From Lota lota (Eukaryota; Chordata; Actinopteri; Gadiformes; Lotidae): a stretch of 64,000 bases of DNA. The translations under genes and the position numbers were made by a program. A model generated the notes under the pieces. The model was not told the DNA's origin. It searched no databases and worked only from the letters and a program-made list of their open reading frames with translations. This document shows, piece after piece, positions 28,630-39,975 of the stretch. How positions within the stretch are numbered: the stretch's first letter is position 1; each line of letters opens with the position of its first letter. The stretch covers positions 1,568,501 through 1,632,500 of the forward strand of contig JACYXH010000115.1 of NCBI GenBank assembly GCA_026745465.1, read 5' to 3'.

Positions 28630-28980
28630 TGTAGCAAAGTCCAGCTACACGCCACCTAGGTGGCTGCCATACTCCACCTAGGTGACTTTTCTTGGGCTCC
28701 TCCAAACAAAGGACACAGGGTGGTGATGTTAAACCGGTTTATTGCCACGGTTGAGTATAATGATACAAACAGATGGTGATCCATGCTGCCATATAGGAGA
28801 TCTCTTCCTGAGTGTGTGCGGTGATGGCTGGTTTAACCTGTGCACACTGATTGCTCAATGTGCAACCTCACCCAGCTCCAGACTCCAATCAGTCTGACTC
28901 GGGCCAGGTGAGGCTGCTTAAACCAGCCATCATCCACACACACTCCCACATACCCCCAACACCAAATTTAGGCTGGGGAG
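28630..28980 (-). repeat. LTR-like repeat, copy 1 (truncated)
   Basis: Read on the minus strand it ends ...GGACTTTGCTACA, contains the polyadenylation-type signal in GGCAATAAACCGG, and includes the 'ccacctaggtgg' palindrome twice near that end. It matches the repeat at 41203-41535 almost base for base over most of its length, and matches the interrupted copy at 36568-40357. The far end stops after 'ctccccagcc', so about 55 bp present in the interrupted copy are missing here. Confidence 0.7.
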
Positions 28981-29100
28981 ATGTAATGTATACATTTTTC
29001 ACACCGGCAAAAATAATGCATGCTTGCTTGTAAAAGCCCAATGTTAAATGTATAGCTACTATAAATCTCTCGCGTGAGTGAGAGTGAGTGACATCACCAC

Positions 29101-30005
29101 CTTAAAGAGGACGTATTATGGAAAATGGCTTATTCCTGGCCCCTCTACTTGTTCCACACCTTAACCATGACTTATGTTTGTTCCGAACAGGATTGATAGA
29201 ACAGGCCGTTTGAAAATCCCCCAGCGTTGATGTCATGGCCAGGGGAATGAGCATTACCCAACCCCTCAGTGAATAACCACCCCCATTCCAAACACAGCAG
29301 AAGTTCTGCTTTGAGCCTACTGTAAGCTTAACCCTTTTACAGTCTGCCGTGTGTGAATAAGAAACATATAACATATTATATAAAAAAACATTCAGTGCTA
29401 TTTTTACCCCATGGTTTTTACCATATAGCCTATGGTTTATACCCATACATTATAGGCCTACAAATCCACAACTAATAAAGCTTAATTGCAGGTTGTGATC
29501 CTGAATGTCCAGGTTGAGAAAATACAGAAGTTGACTGTGCCCGGTACAGGAAGCAATCCTCCATAAAATGAAGGTAACGCTAACAATTTATTTATCGACT
29601 GATTATCCACTTAGTCTTCCTTTGTATGGGAGTCCATATAAAGGGAATTTGCTGACGCACTGACGACAACAGCGTCTTCTAGTAATGTCGATATAATAAC
29701 CAAACTCCATCAGCCTCCATATCTAGCTTTGTTTGAGGGTGTGCTAAACTAGCCATGAGGCAGGCCTTATTCAAATGTGTTCCCTAGAGAAGTCAACAAG
29801 AAAATTGAAGTAAAGGCTCACTGCAAACAAGCAAGCAAACAAACAAGTTTTCGGCATTTCAGGAGAGGCGTTTTCTGTGGGAGAGAGTAACTCCCTTTGG
29901 CGTGGACTTTGAGGTTTGTAACTTAGCAGAAGTTTTACATGGGGAAAAAAAGCTATTTAACACAAAAATAAAAGGAAACACGTGATAGAACAGGACCCCT
30001 TTAAG
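29101..30005. mobile_element. Non-autonomous terminal-inverted-repeat element, about 0.9 kb
   Basis: Starts 'cttaaagaggacgtattatg' at 29101 and ends 'atagaacaggacccctttaag' at 30005. The reverse complement of the end, 'cttaaaggggtcctgttcta', matches the start at about 15 of 20 positions. These termini resemble a fish repeat that begins 'aaagaggtcctattatg'. There is no long reading frame, so it would need a transposase supplied elsewhere. Target duplication is not clear. Class assignment is inferred from the termini only. Confidence 0.6.
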
Positions 30006-30589
30006 CAACAAGTTCTGCCCTTATTTAGGACATTTTGTGTGTGTGTCAGGGGAGAGAGGAGGGGCTCCTTTTGCTGATCTTTCTTAGGGCACCATAAGGC
30101 TAGGGCCGGCTCTGGGTGACCATATGATGCTATAAAGAAGTGGGGATCTGTTGAAAGGTTACATTAAAGCCAGTCTAGCAAGCTATACAACTTTTTCTGT
30201 TATGTTCAATTAAATCAAGGTTATCAAACGCATGGTGATAAAATAGTTTTATGGGTTACAAATAAACTCAGACCCTGCCCTATTTCCCTCCCTTGTTTTC
30301 ATTTTTAAATAATTAATAACAACAATAAAACTGACCTGATATAGGCAAATAACAAAACAAAATTACTCAAAATATATTCTTTGTAATCAATCAAATTTGA
30401 CATTTTTAATAGCATAGCATTTATTAAACAAAAACTGATGCTTGTAATGGTGTATTGAACCTCTCATCAGTAACAATCATACTGACTAAACTCACTCAAA
30501 TCAATCGACTATAAGGAAAGAATACCTAGAAGACTACAAAAGGTGCACACTATATAACATATGTTGAACCCTTCTGTAAATACATTATT

Positions 30590-33500
30590 TTATTGGCTGT
30601 ATGAAAAGGCCCAGATACAGATCAAAGCTAAAAAGCTGACTATTATGAAGATGGTATAAAGGCAAAATAGAAAGCGATCAATGATGAATGCCACCTGGAT
30701 CCACTCCTCAGAGTTCTGGTTCCCTCTCAGCTGCCGGTTCACCTGCAGCCGGATTGCCTGGAGGTCTCTCCCCAACTTTTTCAGTGTGTCTAGGGTTGTG
30801 TCTACCAGATCTTTGCCCTGTGGAGGATTCATGAAAATGGCGCGCTCCTTCTCCACTGCAGCATTGGGATTCACATCTGTATGGTAATACAGGTCTTTCA
30901 TGTTTAAGTATATGCATTTTCTGCACTAGGTGCCATATCCATTACTTTTTGATTGAAAACGGGAGATTTGTCAAGACAAATGCAGAACTAATTCGTCATG
31001 TTCTCATTTTGTATTTTTTTTGTTTTGTTTTGCGTGCTTAAGTCTATGGAAATAATGATAAACAGGAACATGGAACAGTCAATTCTAGCCTAACACACCC
31101 CATACCTGTTGAATGGTCTTTTGGTGGCTTTGGAGGCAGACCAACACAACATCCCAGGGTTTGAAGGAACACTACTCTCACCCAGTGAGGGACAGGAGCA
31201 AAGCGTCTGGAACCTGAGTGGAGGTTGGTAATGAGAATTGTTTCCAGCAAGCTGCCCACCATCAGCATCAGGCAGATAGAGAAGAAAACATCTGGGGATA
31301 AATAGGTGAGAGTGTGAGTATGCTGGTTACTTTTCAGTTCAAGCAATATAAGTCGATTTTTCACCTCCCACTGAACAAAAGAGTACTACTGACTTATGAG
31401 TGGGATGGTGTCGCCAGTGACTGGCAGCAAGTCATTCATAAGCAACAAGAAGACGGTGTAGCCTAAGATGAGGGTCATCTTAAAGGCAGAGCGGTCCACA
31501 CTCTGTGGGGGTAACAGGAAGCTGAAGAGGTCCACTGTGATCAGGAAGCAGCTGGGGATGAGCAGGTTGACCACATAGAGAGTAGACTTACGCCTCAGTC
31601 TGACCTATGGGGTTTACAAAAAGATAGTTCTAAATAGGGCCATTTGAAACATTATCGTTATGTAACAATTTTCTTTACTGTACCCAGTCACCGGGAAGAA
31701 ATACATAATGTTATATTTTCTTATCATGACTATAACATTTGACTCAAACATACGTGAAATATGAGCTCATCACTTCCATATGGTGGTTCTGCACTTTGTG
31801 TTTCTTTATGAGCAGTGATGTCTACTAGCTGCCATTCTCCTACAGTGCTCATCACTTCCATTGAATTCTGCAGAATTTCATTTATTGGAGTGTTCAGTTC
31901 AACCCTGATGTCCTTGGCTGATTGAGTAGAGCATTGCATAGAAGAAGAGAGCATTGGATGTTACAAATGTATCCCTTCACCCAAAATACACCAACCATAC
32001 AAAAATACAACTATAACCAGAAAGAATAACCCAACTACCAGACACAACCATAACATATTATCTCGAGAGCTGCCCTCATCTTAAGGGCAATAAATATTCT
32101 TGTAGTTTGTTTATCCTTCGTCCCAGTGCAATTCGTCACCGTGTCAAGTCACAAGCCTGCGCAGGTCGCAGCGGAGCATAGGTTTAGTAAATTGTAAAAA
32201 AAAGAAAGAAAAAAAAGTAAAATCCAAATGTAACACGATCAACGATCAAACGATCAAAATGGAATGTTGTTTTTGTGTGGATTCACTGCTCACTAACTAA
32301 CTCGTTGGAATCGAGAGCTGGGTTGATTGACAAAAGAAAGGCACGGTGCTACTCGTTTGACGCTGGGTCAGAGGAAAATAAAGGTATTTCCCTAAAAGTA
32401 CATTCCTTTGACTTACCATAGTCAAATTACAAGGAAGGCTGCACGACCGTGACCAATTGGTAGTCTCGCACTAGATAATCCACACTGAGGAAAACTACTG
32501 ATATGGCATATGGGTTACTCTTTTCTAACTGAAATGTGGAGCATATTGGTTTATATATGTGGTGTCTTACCTGTGTGCATGTAGGAGCTGAAGGTGAAAG
32601 TGCAGTTCTGGACGTCAAAGGGGAAGGTGTAGATGTTCAGGTTGCAGGAGCTAACCACTCTGACAGGGCTGAAGTCGTAGATCATGCCATTAGAGTGGAC
32701 ATCTACATAAGGCACAGCTGGGGCTGTGTTTTTATCCATACTGTAAGACAGCAACAAAAACATATTTGCACTCAGTTTGAGCAGTGTTTACATCTTTAAG
32801 TACAAGATTAATATAATAATGTTTGGAATTTACATCAAAGGTCTTGTCTTGCACATTGGTCAGGGAAGTAACAGTGATTTAGGAAAATAAATGAGTATTA
32901 GAAATGTTTCAGCTCCCAATGAATCCATGAGTTGGGACAACTGCAATGGAATAGTTCAGTCCCCAATGTGTGCATCATAGGATCTTACCACCCAGTGATG
33001 ATGATACATTTACTTATGTGTGATTAGGTCTTTCGGTGGCTTGGCCCTTGTTAAGACAATCAGAAGATTTGAGCCATCTGTTTTGTCTCTGTGTTTCACA
33101 CTTAATCCCTGCAGTTGTAAATGGATCTTACAATTCATTGATGACAATATCTGGTACCCAGAACTTGCTTCTAGGTAGCGAAATGTGGTCTGTGCCGCAC
33201 TGCTCTGGATCCCAGCTGATGAACTCGTTCTTCCATCCCTGGAACCACAAACTATTTCATGCATTTGGCCTATTGGCTACCAGCAGCAAATATGTGATTT
33301 AATTTCAAATAATGAATTAAATTTGGGGTTTCACTTTACGGAAATATCCAGATAATGACTGGCTATTTCGTTTCCTTGGTTTTTATACTTACAATATCAA
33401 GCCAAATGTAAGTGGTCAAGAGTTGAGCTTTTTCATCCTGAAAGAAACGTAAATGATGTGTATCAGTCTACAATAGCCAACTATGTTCTGAATATGTATC

Positions 33501-35153
33501 TCTGGCCTTTTGTGCTAGAAAAAAGCACATGGTTCTTAAATAATAATACTTATTATTATTTAAGTTCATAAGTGAAGTTCATAAACACAATATACCAACC
33601 CAGGTATCTATCCAGGGAGATCAGTTAATTCATTCTTCATTCAAAATGGTGTAAATAGGTTTAAAACTAAACATACCACTCCGAGAATTCCATACAGGGT
33701 AAAGGATACCAAGACCTCTGTGTAATTAGCCATGTTGCTGACGGGTCGTATGGGCTGTAAGTCAAAGACCGGGGACAGTGCTTCCAGGAGGCCACGAGGG
33801 TTGGGTTCAGAACAACTCTTCCCCTTTTTCTCAGCTTCTTCCACCACTTTAGTCACCACTGCCTTCTCTGTTACAGCCGCCGCTAGATCCACCACCGTCT
33901 TCTCCGGTACATTCACCACTTCAGTCACCACTGCCTTCTCTGTTACAGTCACCACTGCCTTCTCTGTTACAGCTGCCGCTAGATCCACCACCGTCTTCTC
34001 TGTTACATTCACCACTTCAGTCACCACTGCCTTCTCTGTTACATTCACCACTTCAGTCACCGCTGCCTTCTCCAGTACATTGACCACTTCAGTCACCGCT
34101 GCCTTCTCCAGTACATTGACCACTTCAGTCACCGCTGCCTTCTCCAGTACATTCACCACTTCAGTCACCGCTGCCTTCCCCAGTACATTCACCACTTCAG
34201 TCACCGCTGCCTTCTCCAGTACATTGACCACTTCAGTCACCGCTGCCTTCTCCAGTACATTGACCACTTCAGTCACCGCTGCCTTCTCCAGTACATTGAC
34301 CACTTCAGTCACCGCTGCCTTCTCCAGTACATTCACCACTTCAGTCACCGCTGCCTTCCCCAGTACATTCACCACTTCAGTCACCGCTGCCTTCTCCAGT
34401 ACATTGACCACTTCAGTCACCGCTGCCTTCTCCAGTACATTCACCACTTCAGTCACCGCTGCCTTCTCTGTTACAGCCGCCGCTGGATCCACCACTGCCG
34501 TCGCCACTACAGTCACCACGTTTAAGGTCTTTTGTCCAAGACCTTAAACAAACAAAACAATAAAAACAGCAACCAATAAACAAATGTTGGCAAATGTTTA
34601 CTCCACAATAATGCATTCTCTAGTTTGTGTCATATGGGAATGAATACATACCCCAAGTGGACTATGACAATCAAATGCTTTTTTTAAATTAAGCATGTCA
34701 ATTAATATGAATTTAAAGACGAATTCAAATTGTCAAAATTTGCTGTCCATCATAATACAGAAGATTTCTTGAAAATGTTTGAATTGAATAGGATTCCGCC
34801 TATTTAACAGAATATAAATAACATTAACAATCACATTTTGCAAAAATACAACATAATAACATGTATTCTATGTACTATTTCAGCAAAACCTGTATGGTTG
34901 CAGAGGAAAAACATTTGATAGATCTCCCTTAAATAAGATTTAAATTGTAATGTTTTTTTGTTTCCATGTACTCACCTTGTGTGACAGAGAATATGATGAA
35001 TACCATGGTCAAAAAAGACCTGTCGGATAACTGAAGATTTAAGAATTAGTGTTAACTACAGTGTTAACTAACAAACAAGTCAATGTTACATTGTGTAACA
35101 ACCACAACTCCCTCATCATGATCTATACTCTTAACCTGCAGTTTGACAGCCAT
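30590..35153 (-). CDS. 5-HT3-like Cys-loop receptor subunit, paralogue D, with N-terminal minisatellite (10 exons, 702 aa)
   Basis: Exons: 35136-35153 (MAVKLQ), 34976-35030 (signal peptide [18 protein letters not shown]), 33677-34542 (866 nt; 164 nt in C and E), 33393-33437, 33132-33238, 32571-32740, 31754-31917, 31394-31604, 31106-31291, 30590-30876. All phases close. The large third exon places about 230 extra residues, mostly [12 protein letters not shown] repeats, between the signal peptide and the conserved start of the ligand-binding domain ([19 protein letters not shown]). Its acceptor is TTTAAG preceded by a T-rich tract, a little weak but in phase. The rest is a normal subunit: Cys-loop [15 protein letters not shown], loop B FSSYMHT (Tyr for Trp), M2 [15 protein letters not shown], last residues WAFSYSQ. 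It lacks the usual CSDPL...C segment of C and E. Normal length elsewhere argues for a functional gene. Confidence 0.9.
33863..34462 (-). repeat. Coding 36-bp minisatellite in exon 3 of gene D
   Basis: Fourteen units that include VNVxxK (consensus [12 protein letters not shown], 12 residues) plus two [12 protein letters not shown] units and one short unit. The first eleven units (34462 downward) are nearly identical; the last ones diverge (VTEK and VPEK variants, and VVT for AVT), as expected of an array that expands at one end. Two units, the third and the eighth, share the variant LGK, and the surrounding base variants repeat in the same order, which points to a duplicated block of five units (180 bp). 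No unit has a frameshift or stop. Confidence 0.95.
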
Positions 35154-35339
35154 TATCTTGTAATTCGCAGCTCTTCGTCTGTCTTGGTTCTAATGAAAAT
35201 ATATTATTAAAAAGAAGAATCATAAGAATATCACAACATAATGTCGACATTTTAGTAGTCAATTGATTGTACAAAACGTAGATAAAGTGAACAAAATCAT
35301 AGAAACTGGGATAAGATACCTACCCAGTTTAAATGCTCT

Positions 35340-35550
35340 TGCAGTTTAAAAATTGCATTAACAACAAAGACATATATAGTATTATTTTAAGCTAAGCGTG
35401 ACTTGAAAACCCCACTTGTACAAATCAAGTGGTTGGTGCTGCAGAGTGCTACTTTTCCTATTGGTTGCTAAATACAAAGTAGGGCTTAAGACACATTTCG
35501 AGAGTTTCAGTAGACCAGAATGTAGCTTGCAGGTGTGGAAAAGCTACCAC
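35340..35550 (-). promoter_or_regulatory. Core promoter block of gene D
   Basis: Same arrangement as in gene C: a TATA-like stretch at 35371-35379 (minus strand ACTATATATG), the dyad CCACTTG-N7-CAAGTGG at about 35411-35434, and further upstream the conserved 'agtagaccagaatgtagct' block at 35509-35527. The inferred non-coding first exon ends near 35324 before a GTAGGT donor. Function is inferred from conservation among three paralogues. Confidence 0.55.
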
Positions 35551-37153
35551 AACGGTATTAAAGTCACAAAACCCTGAAACATGCAGCTGTGTTAGTGTTA
35601 GGGTCGGCATCACAAATTTGTAGACACCAACAAGTGAGTCCGCTACAAAATTTGTAGACACCGATAAATAAGTCCACTACAGTGTTTGTATGCTCTTGCA
35701 GTGTCCATGTACACAACGTAATCCATAAAAGAGGAGTTGATGATTAAAGTCGTGTTCACTTGGGACAAGTTTGGAGAGTGTACCCACCCACAGTTATTAC
35801 CATAACAGTGAGTTACATTTAAAGCGTGACACTGACCTGAATACCTGCCCCACTATAACCTTGGAGATGGCTGGAGTGAACACTGTATGCAATGAGGTGT
35901 ATCTGGACTGGCATAATCCTGTATACTCCCAGATACTCCACAGATAATCGGATGTATCCGGGAGTACTCCCTGACATGTACAAGTTTGGGGTCCTGCCTC
36001 CTGTTTGGTGCTTGAAAGAAAACACACTGCATTTCACACCTTGGGCCACGAGTTGCCATGGTGAATAATCCGTTGGGGGTGAATAATCCCCTGGGGGTGC
36101 TTGCAAGAGAACATTTGCATTTCACACCTAAGGCCACAAGGTATTCTACAATTGGTCAAAAGTCTTACCTTGGATTGGTGGCACAATGTTTTGCCCCTCC
36201 TCTAAAACCCCTCCTCATTGCTCCAGTGTGTTGTAGGTATATTATATAGATAGTCTGACAAACAAAAAGTATTTTTTAATACTTTTATTAGACATCAATA
36301 AAATACAGTATAGAATCAGACTCACTTCATTTGCGAAGGTACATTAAAGGCACTATACTGAGCGTGCAGGGTTGAGGGTTGGTTTAGGGGAGGGGAGGTG
36401 AAAAGGGTGGGAGGGAGATCCTTTGTGATTCGAATTGCAATTTAACTGTCCTGGGAGTTTGGGGTCAACAGGCTTTTGTGGTCTCCTTTGTGAATCTATC
36501 TGCACCAACTCCTGTATGGTGATTCACAACATATTCACAATATCTTTGGTCTGCGTCCAGTCTATTCTGTAGCACCCCACACAGTGTAGACAACTCTGTG
36601 CTACTCTGTTCTCCCCAGCCTCAATTTGGTGTTGTGGGAGTGTGTGTAGATGATGGCTGGTTTAAGCAGCCTCGCCTGGCCTGAGTCTGACTGATGAACA
36701 AGGCTGGGCTAGATTTTCGGCGCCAGTTGGCTAGGCTAGGATAATTTTCTCATTTCAGTGGAGTTGAGGCTAGGTCAAGCTCTTGGGAAAATGAAAGGAG
36801 AGAGTTCGTGAGAAATCAGCTGCGTACAATTCTTGGAGCTAAAGAGAATAGACGTGAGCTCGGGGGCTCACTGTCCGGAGCGGGGAGTGGAAAAAACTCT
36901 GTCAAGATGGCAGGGACGGAGAGTGACGGTGGCGAAAGTAGTATGTTGTTGAGTGAGGAGGAAGAGAGAAGGGAGGGTGATTGGAGCGAGGTAGTGAATA
37001 GAACAAGGAAGGAGAGTGGTAGGAAAAGGAAAAAAGAGCATACTGGCACTAGTGAGTCGGATAATGATGGGAGAGACGTTGGGAGGAGAGGTCAGAACAC
37101 TAGAGTGACTAATATGGTGGTAAGATTTGAGGAAGAAGGGGGAGTGAAGAAAT

Positions 37154-38413
37154 TTGATTCAGCATATGATACAATACAAGCAAGCTCAGGCTGTAGTGCG
37201 GAGGACAGTGAGACATGCAAAAAGGTCACATTGGAGGAATTATTGTGATACAATTGGTAGCACAACGCAAGTGGGTGAGGTGTGGAGTATGATAAAAAAG
37301 ATGGGAGGTGATAGAAGGGAGTGGAGTTATCCAGTTCTGACTGAAGGGGATGTGACAGCAGTAACTAATACGGAAAAGGCAGAGTTGATGGCAATTACAT
37401 TTGTTAAAGTGCATAGCTCGGATAATTTGTCTGTAGATGAGAAAAGAGGCAGAGGAAAAATGAAAGCGGACAACGAGGAGGCTCTATGCAGGAAAGTTAA
37501 GTGTGATGGTGATGGTCTGAGTGTCCCTTTCAGTATGGGGGAATTGAGGAAAGCACTGGATAAGTCGGGTATGACCGCACCTGGTAAAGATGAGGTTTGT
37601 TATAGCATGATAAAGCATTTAAATTCTGATGGCCTGGAGAAATTATTGTTGTTATTAAACAAAGTTTGGGAGGAGGGTTACATGCCAGAGAGTTGGAAAG
37701 AGGCGCTGATTGTACCAATAAGGAAACCAGGTAAAGATCCAAGTAGGCCTGGGAATTATAGGCCAATTGCATTGACTTCACACATTTGTAAATTAATGGA
37801 GCGTATGATAAATGAGAGGTTAGTACATTTAATTGAAAGTAGAGGCATGATGGCAGCTTATCAAAGTGGTTTTCGGAAAGGTAGGAACACTATGGATCCA
37901 GTGGTGTGTTTAGAGGATGAAATAAGGAAAGTCCAAGTAAATAAAGAGACAGTGGTTGCAGTGTTTTTTGATGTTGAGAAAGCCTATGATATGCTATGGA
38001 TTGAGGGGCTGCTAATAAAGTTACATAAGATCGGAGTTGGGGGGAATATGTTCAATTGGATAGTGGATTTTTTGGATAAAAGGACCATTCGAGTGAAGAT
38101 AGGTTCTGAGGTATCCAGCATGTTTGTTGTTAAAAATGGGACACTTCAGGGGAGTGTAGTGAGTCCGATGCTTTTCTCTATTATGATAAATGATGTGTAT
38201 GTGAATATTCCGATGGACATAGGTAGATCACTGTTCGCTGATAATGGAGCTATGTGGAAAAGAGGGAGAAATATTGACTATTTGATTGAGAAAATGCAGG
38301 ATGCAGTTACGCGAGTTGCAGACTGGGGAGCACAATGGGGTTTTAAATTTTCAGTGGAAAAAACTAAAACTATGTTCTTTACAAGGAAGAAACTCCATGG
38401 ATATATAATCTGA
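37154..38413 (+). pseudogene. LINE ORF2 part 1: linker and reverse transcriptase, active site mutated
   Basis: 419 codons open. Reverse transcriptase motifs are easy to see: PGKDPSRPGNYRPIALTS, AYQSGFRKGRNTMD, the first catalytic Asp in VFFDVEKAYDMLW, GTLQGSVVSPMLFSIMIND, then FADNGAMW, where the usual box is FADD; the second Asp is Asn. The frame ends at a stop at 38411-38413. A single-base length change near 38400 separates it from the downstream part, which continues with the expected sequence in another frame. Both defects make the copy inactive. Confidence 0.88.
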
Positions 38414-39975
38414 CACTATATGGAAATGATTTGGAGAGAGTTGATACTTTTCGTTTTTTAGGTGTGTATTTTGATATGAGACTGACATGGAAAGAACATG
38501 TTAGACAGGTAGTTAGTAAATGTAAAAAGGTGATCAATGTTATGAGGTGTCTTACAGGGTTGGAGTGGGGGGCTGATTTTACGTCAATGAAGTATATCTA
38601 TAAAGTCTTAATACGATCGAGGTTGGATTATGGTAGTATTGTATATGGATCTGCAGCTAAATCTGTACTGTCTGATCTGGATGTTATTCAGGCTCGTGCT
38701 CTGAGGATTTGTTTGGGGTCGATGAAAACTGCTCCAGTTTGTGCTCTGCAAGTTGAGACAGGTGAAATGCCGTTGTGGCTCCGTAGGAAACAGCTTATGG
38801 CCAATTATTGGATACATTTAAAAGGTCATGATGAATGGCATCCTACAAAGAGGGTATTGAAGAATTGCTGGGAGAAGGGTAAAGAGCGAAAGGGAAGTTT
38901 TGGATGGATAGGCGAGGAAATAGCAGAACAGATGAAAGTACAAGGAATTGAGTTTTGCTTAAATGTTCTGTGGCCTGTTATGCCAGCCTGGATGCTGAAT
39001 ATTGCTTGTGTAGACCTGGAGTTGCTGAATATCAAGCGCAGGAATAAGACCGTAGACATAGTTCAAGAATATTACGACTATAGAGATAGAAATTATGGTG
39101 GTTATGTACAGCTTTTTACTGATGGCTCGAAAGATTTACTGACAGGAGCAACGGGGGCTGCAGTGGTGATTCCTAGTTATCAGACTGGAGTCAGTAGGAG
39201 AACTTCAGACTATTTAAGTGTGTATGCAGTTGAAATGCTTGGACTTTTGTTAGCTGTAAGATGGGTGGAAGAGGTGATGGTGCGCAATGTTCTCATTTGT
39301 AGTGACTCAGTGTCAGCGCTGTCGAGTCTCAAATCAGGATCGGCCAGGAATCACCAAGAACTTGTGTATGAAATTTTGTTTATAAATTCAAGGTTCGTTG
39401 ATCAGGGTGTGAATGTGGTGTTCATGTGGGTCCCTGCTCATGCAGGAATACCAGGTAATGAACGAGTGGATAAACTGGCAAAGGAGGCTGTTAAGAAGGG
39501 TAATGTAGAACTGAATACTAAACTATCAAAATCAGAGGGGAAAAGCATTGTGTGGGAAGACATTTTCAAACAGTGGCAACAATATTGGGATGGTGGAAAT
39601 AAAGGGAGTAAATTGCATATGATTCAAGCTAAAGTAGGCCAAGGAGGGGTGAGTTACAGTGGGTTTAATCGACAAGATCAAGTAATTATCAGCAAACTGA
39701 GAATTGGACACAGTAGGTTAAATAGTACACTTTTTATATTGGGAAAATATCCGACTGGCTATTGTAGTTTGTGTGAGGAAATGGAGACAGTGGAGCATGT
39801 CTTGATGTCATGCAGGAAATATATTCGAGAAAGAGGGGTTATGTTTGCTGGATTACGGAAATTAGGTTTAGTTGGACTCAGGATTACAGATGTCCTTCAT
39901 AGTGGAGTTATTGTTAATGGAAGGAAATATTTATTTGCATTTTTGAAAGGCACTGGTCTATTTAGGAAATTGTAG
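38414..39975 (+). pseudogene. LINE ORF2 part 2: thumb, RNase H and Cys-His motif
   Basis: Open to 39975 in a frame shifted relative to the reverse transcriptase. It begins with the conserved TFRFLGVYFD segment. RNase H follows: QLFTDGSKD (first Asp), AVEMLGLLLAVRW (Glu), LICSDSVSAL (Asp), VPAHAGIPGNERVDKLAK (last Asp and surrounding His). Near the end GYCSLCEEMETVEHVLMSC is a Cys-x2-Cys...His-x4-Cys motif typical of the end of I-type ORF2 proteins. The long intact frame indicates that the copy inserted fairly recently. Confidence 0.88.

Larger units (their letters stand above)
27860..30589. other. Spacer between il4r and receptor gene D, mostly mobile DNA
   Basis: Positions 27860-28150 should carry the il4r promoter; no TATA box or other clear element stands out. 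Positions 28630-28980 are a copy of the LTR-like repeat, and 29101-30005 a terminal-inverted-repeat element, both listed separately. Positions 28220-28620 and 30006-30589 are AT-rich and without a recognisable feature apart from the 3' flank of gene D. Confidence 0.45.

Noticed and set aside
36796-37248. 146-codon frame before the LINE reverse transcriptase as a host gene
   Set aside because: Composition and position fit the start of LINE ORF1, and it lies within the target-site duplications.
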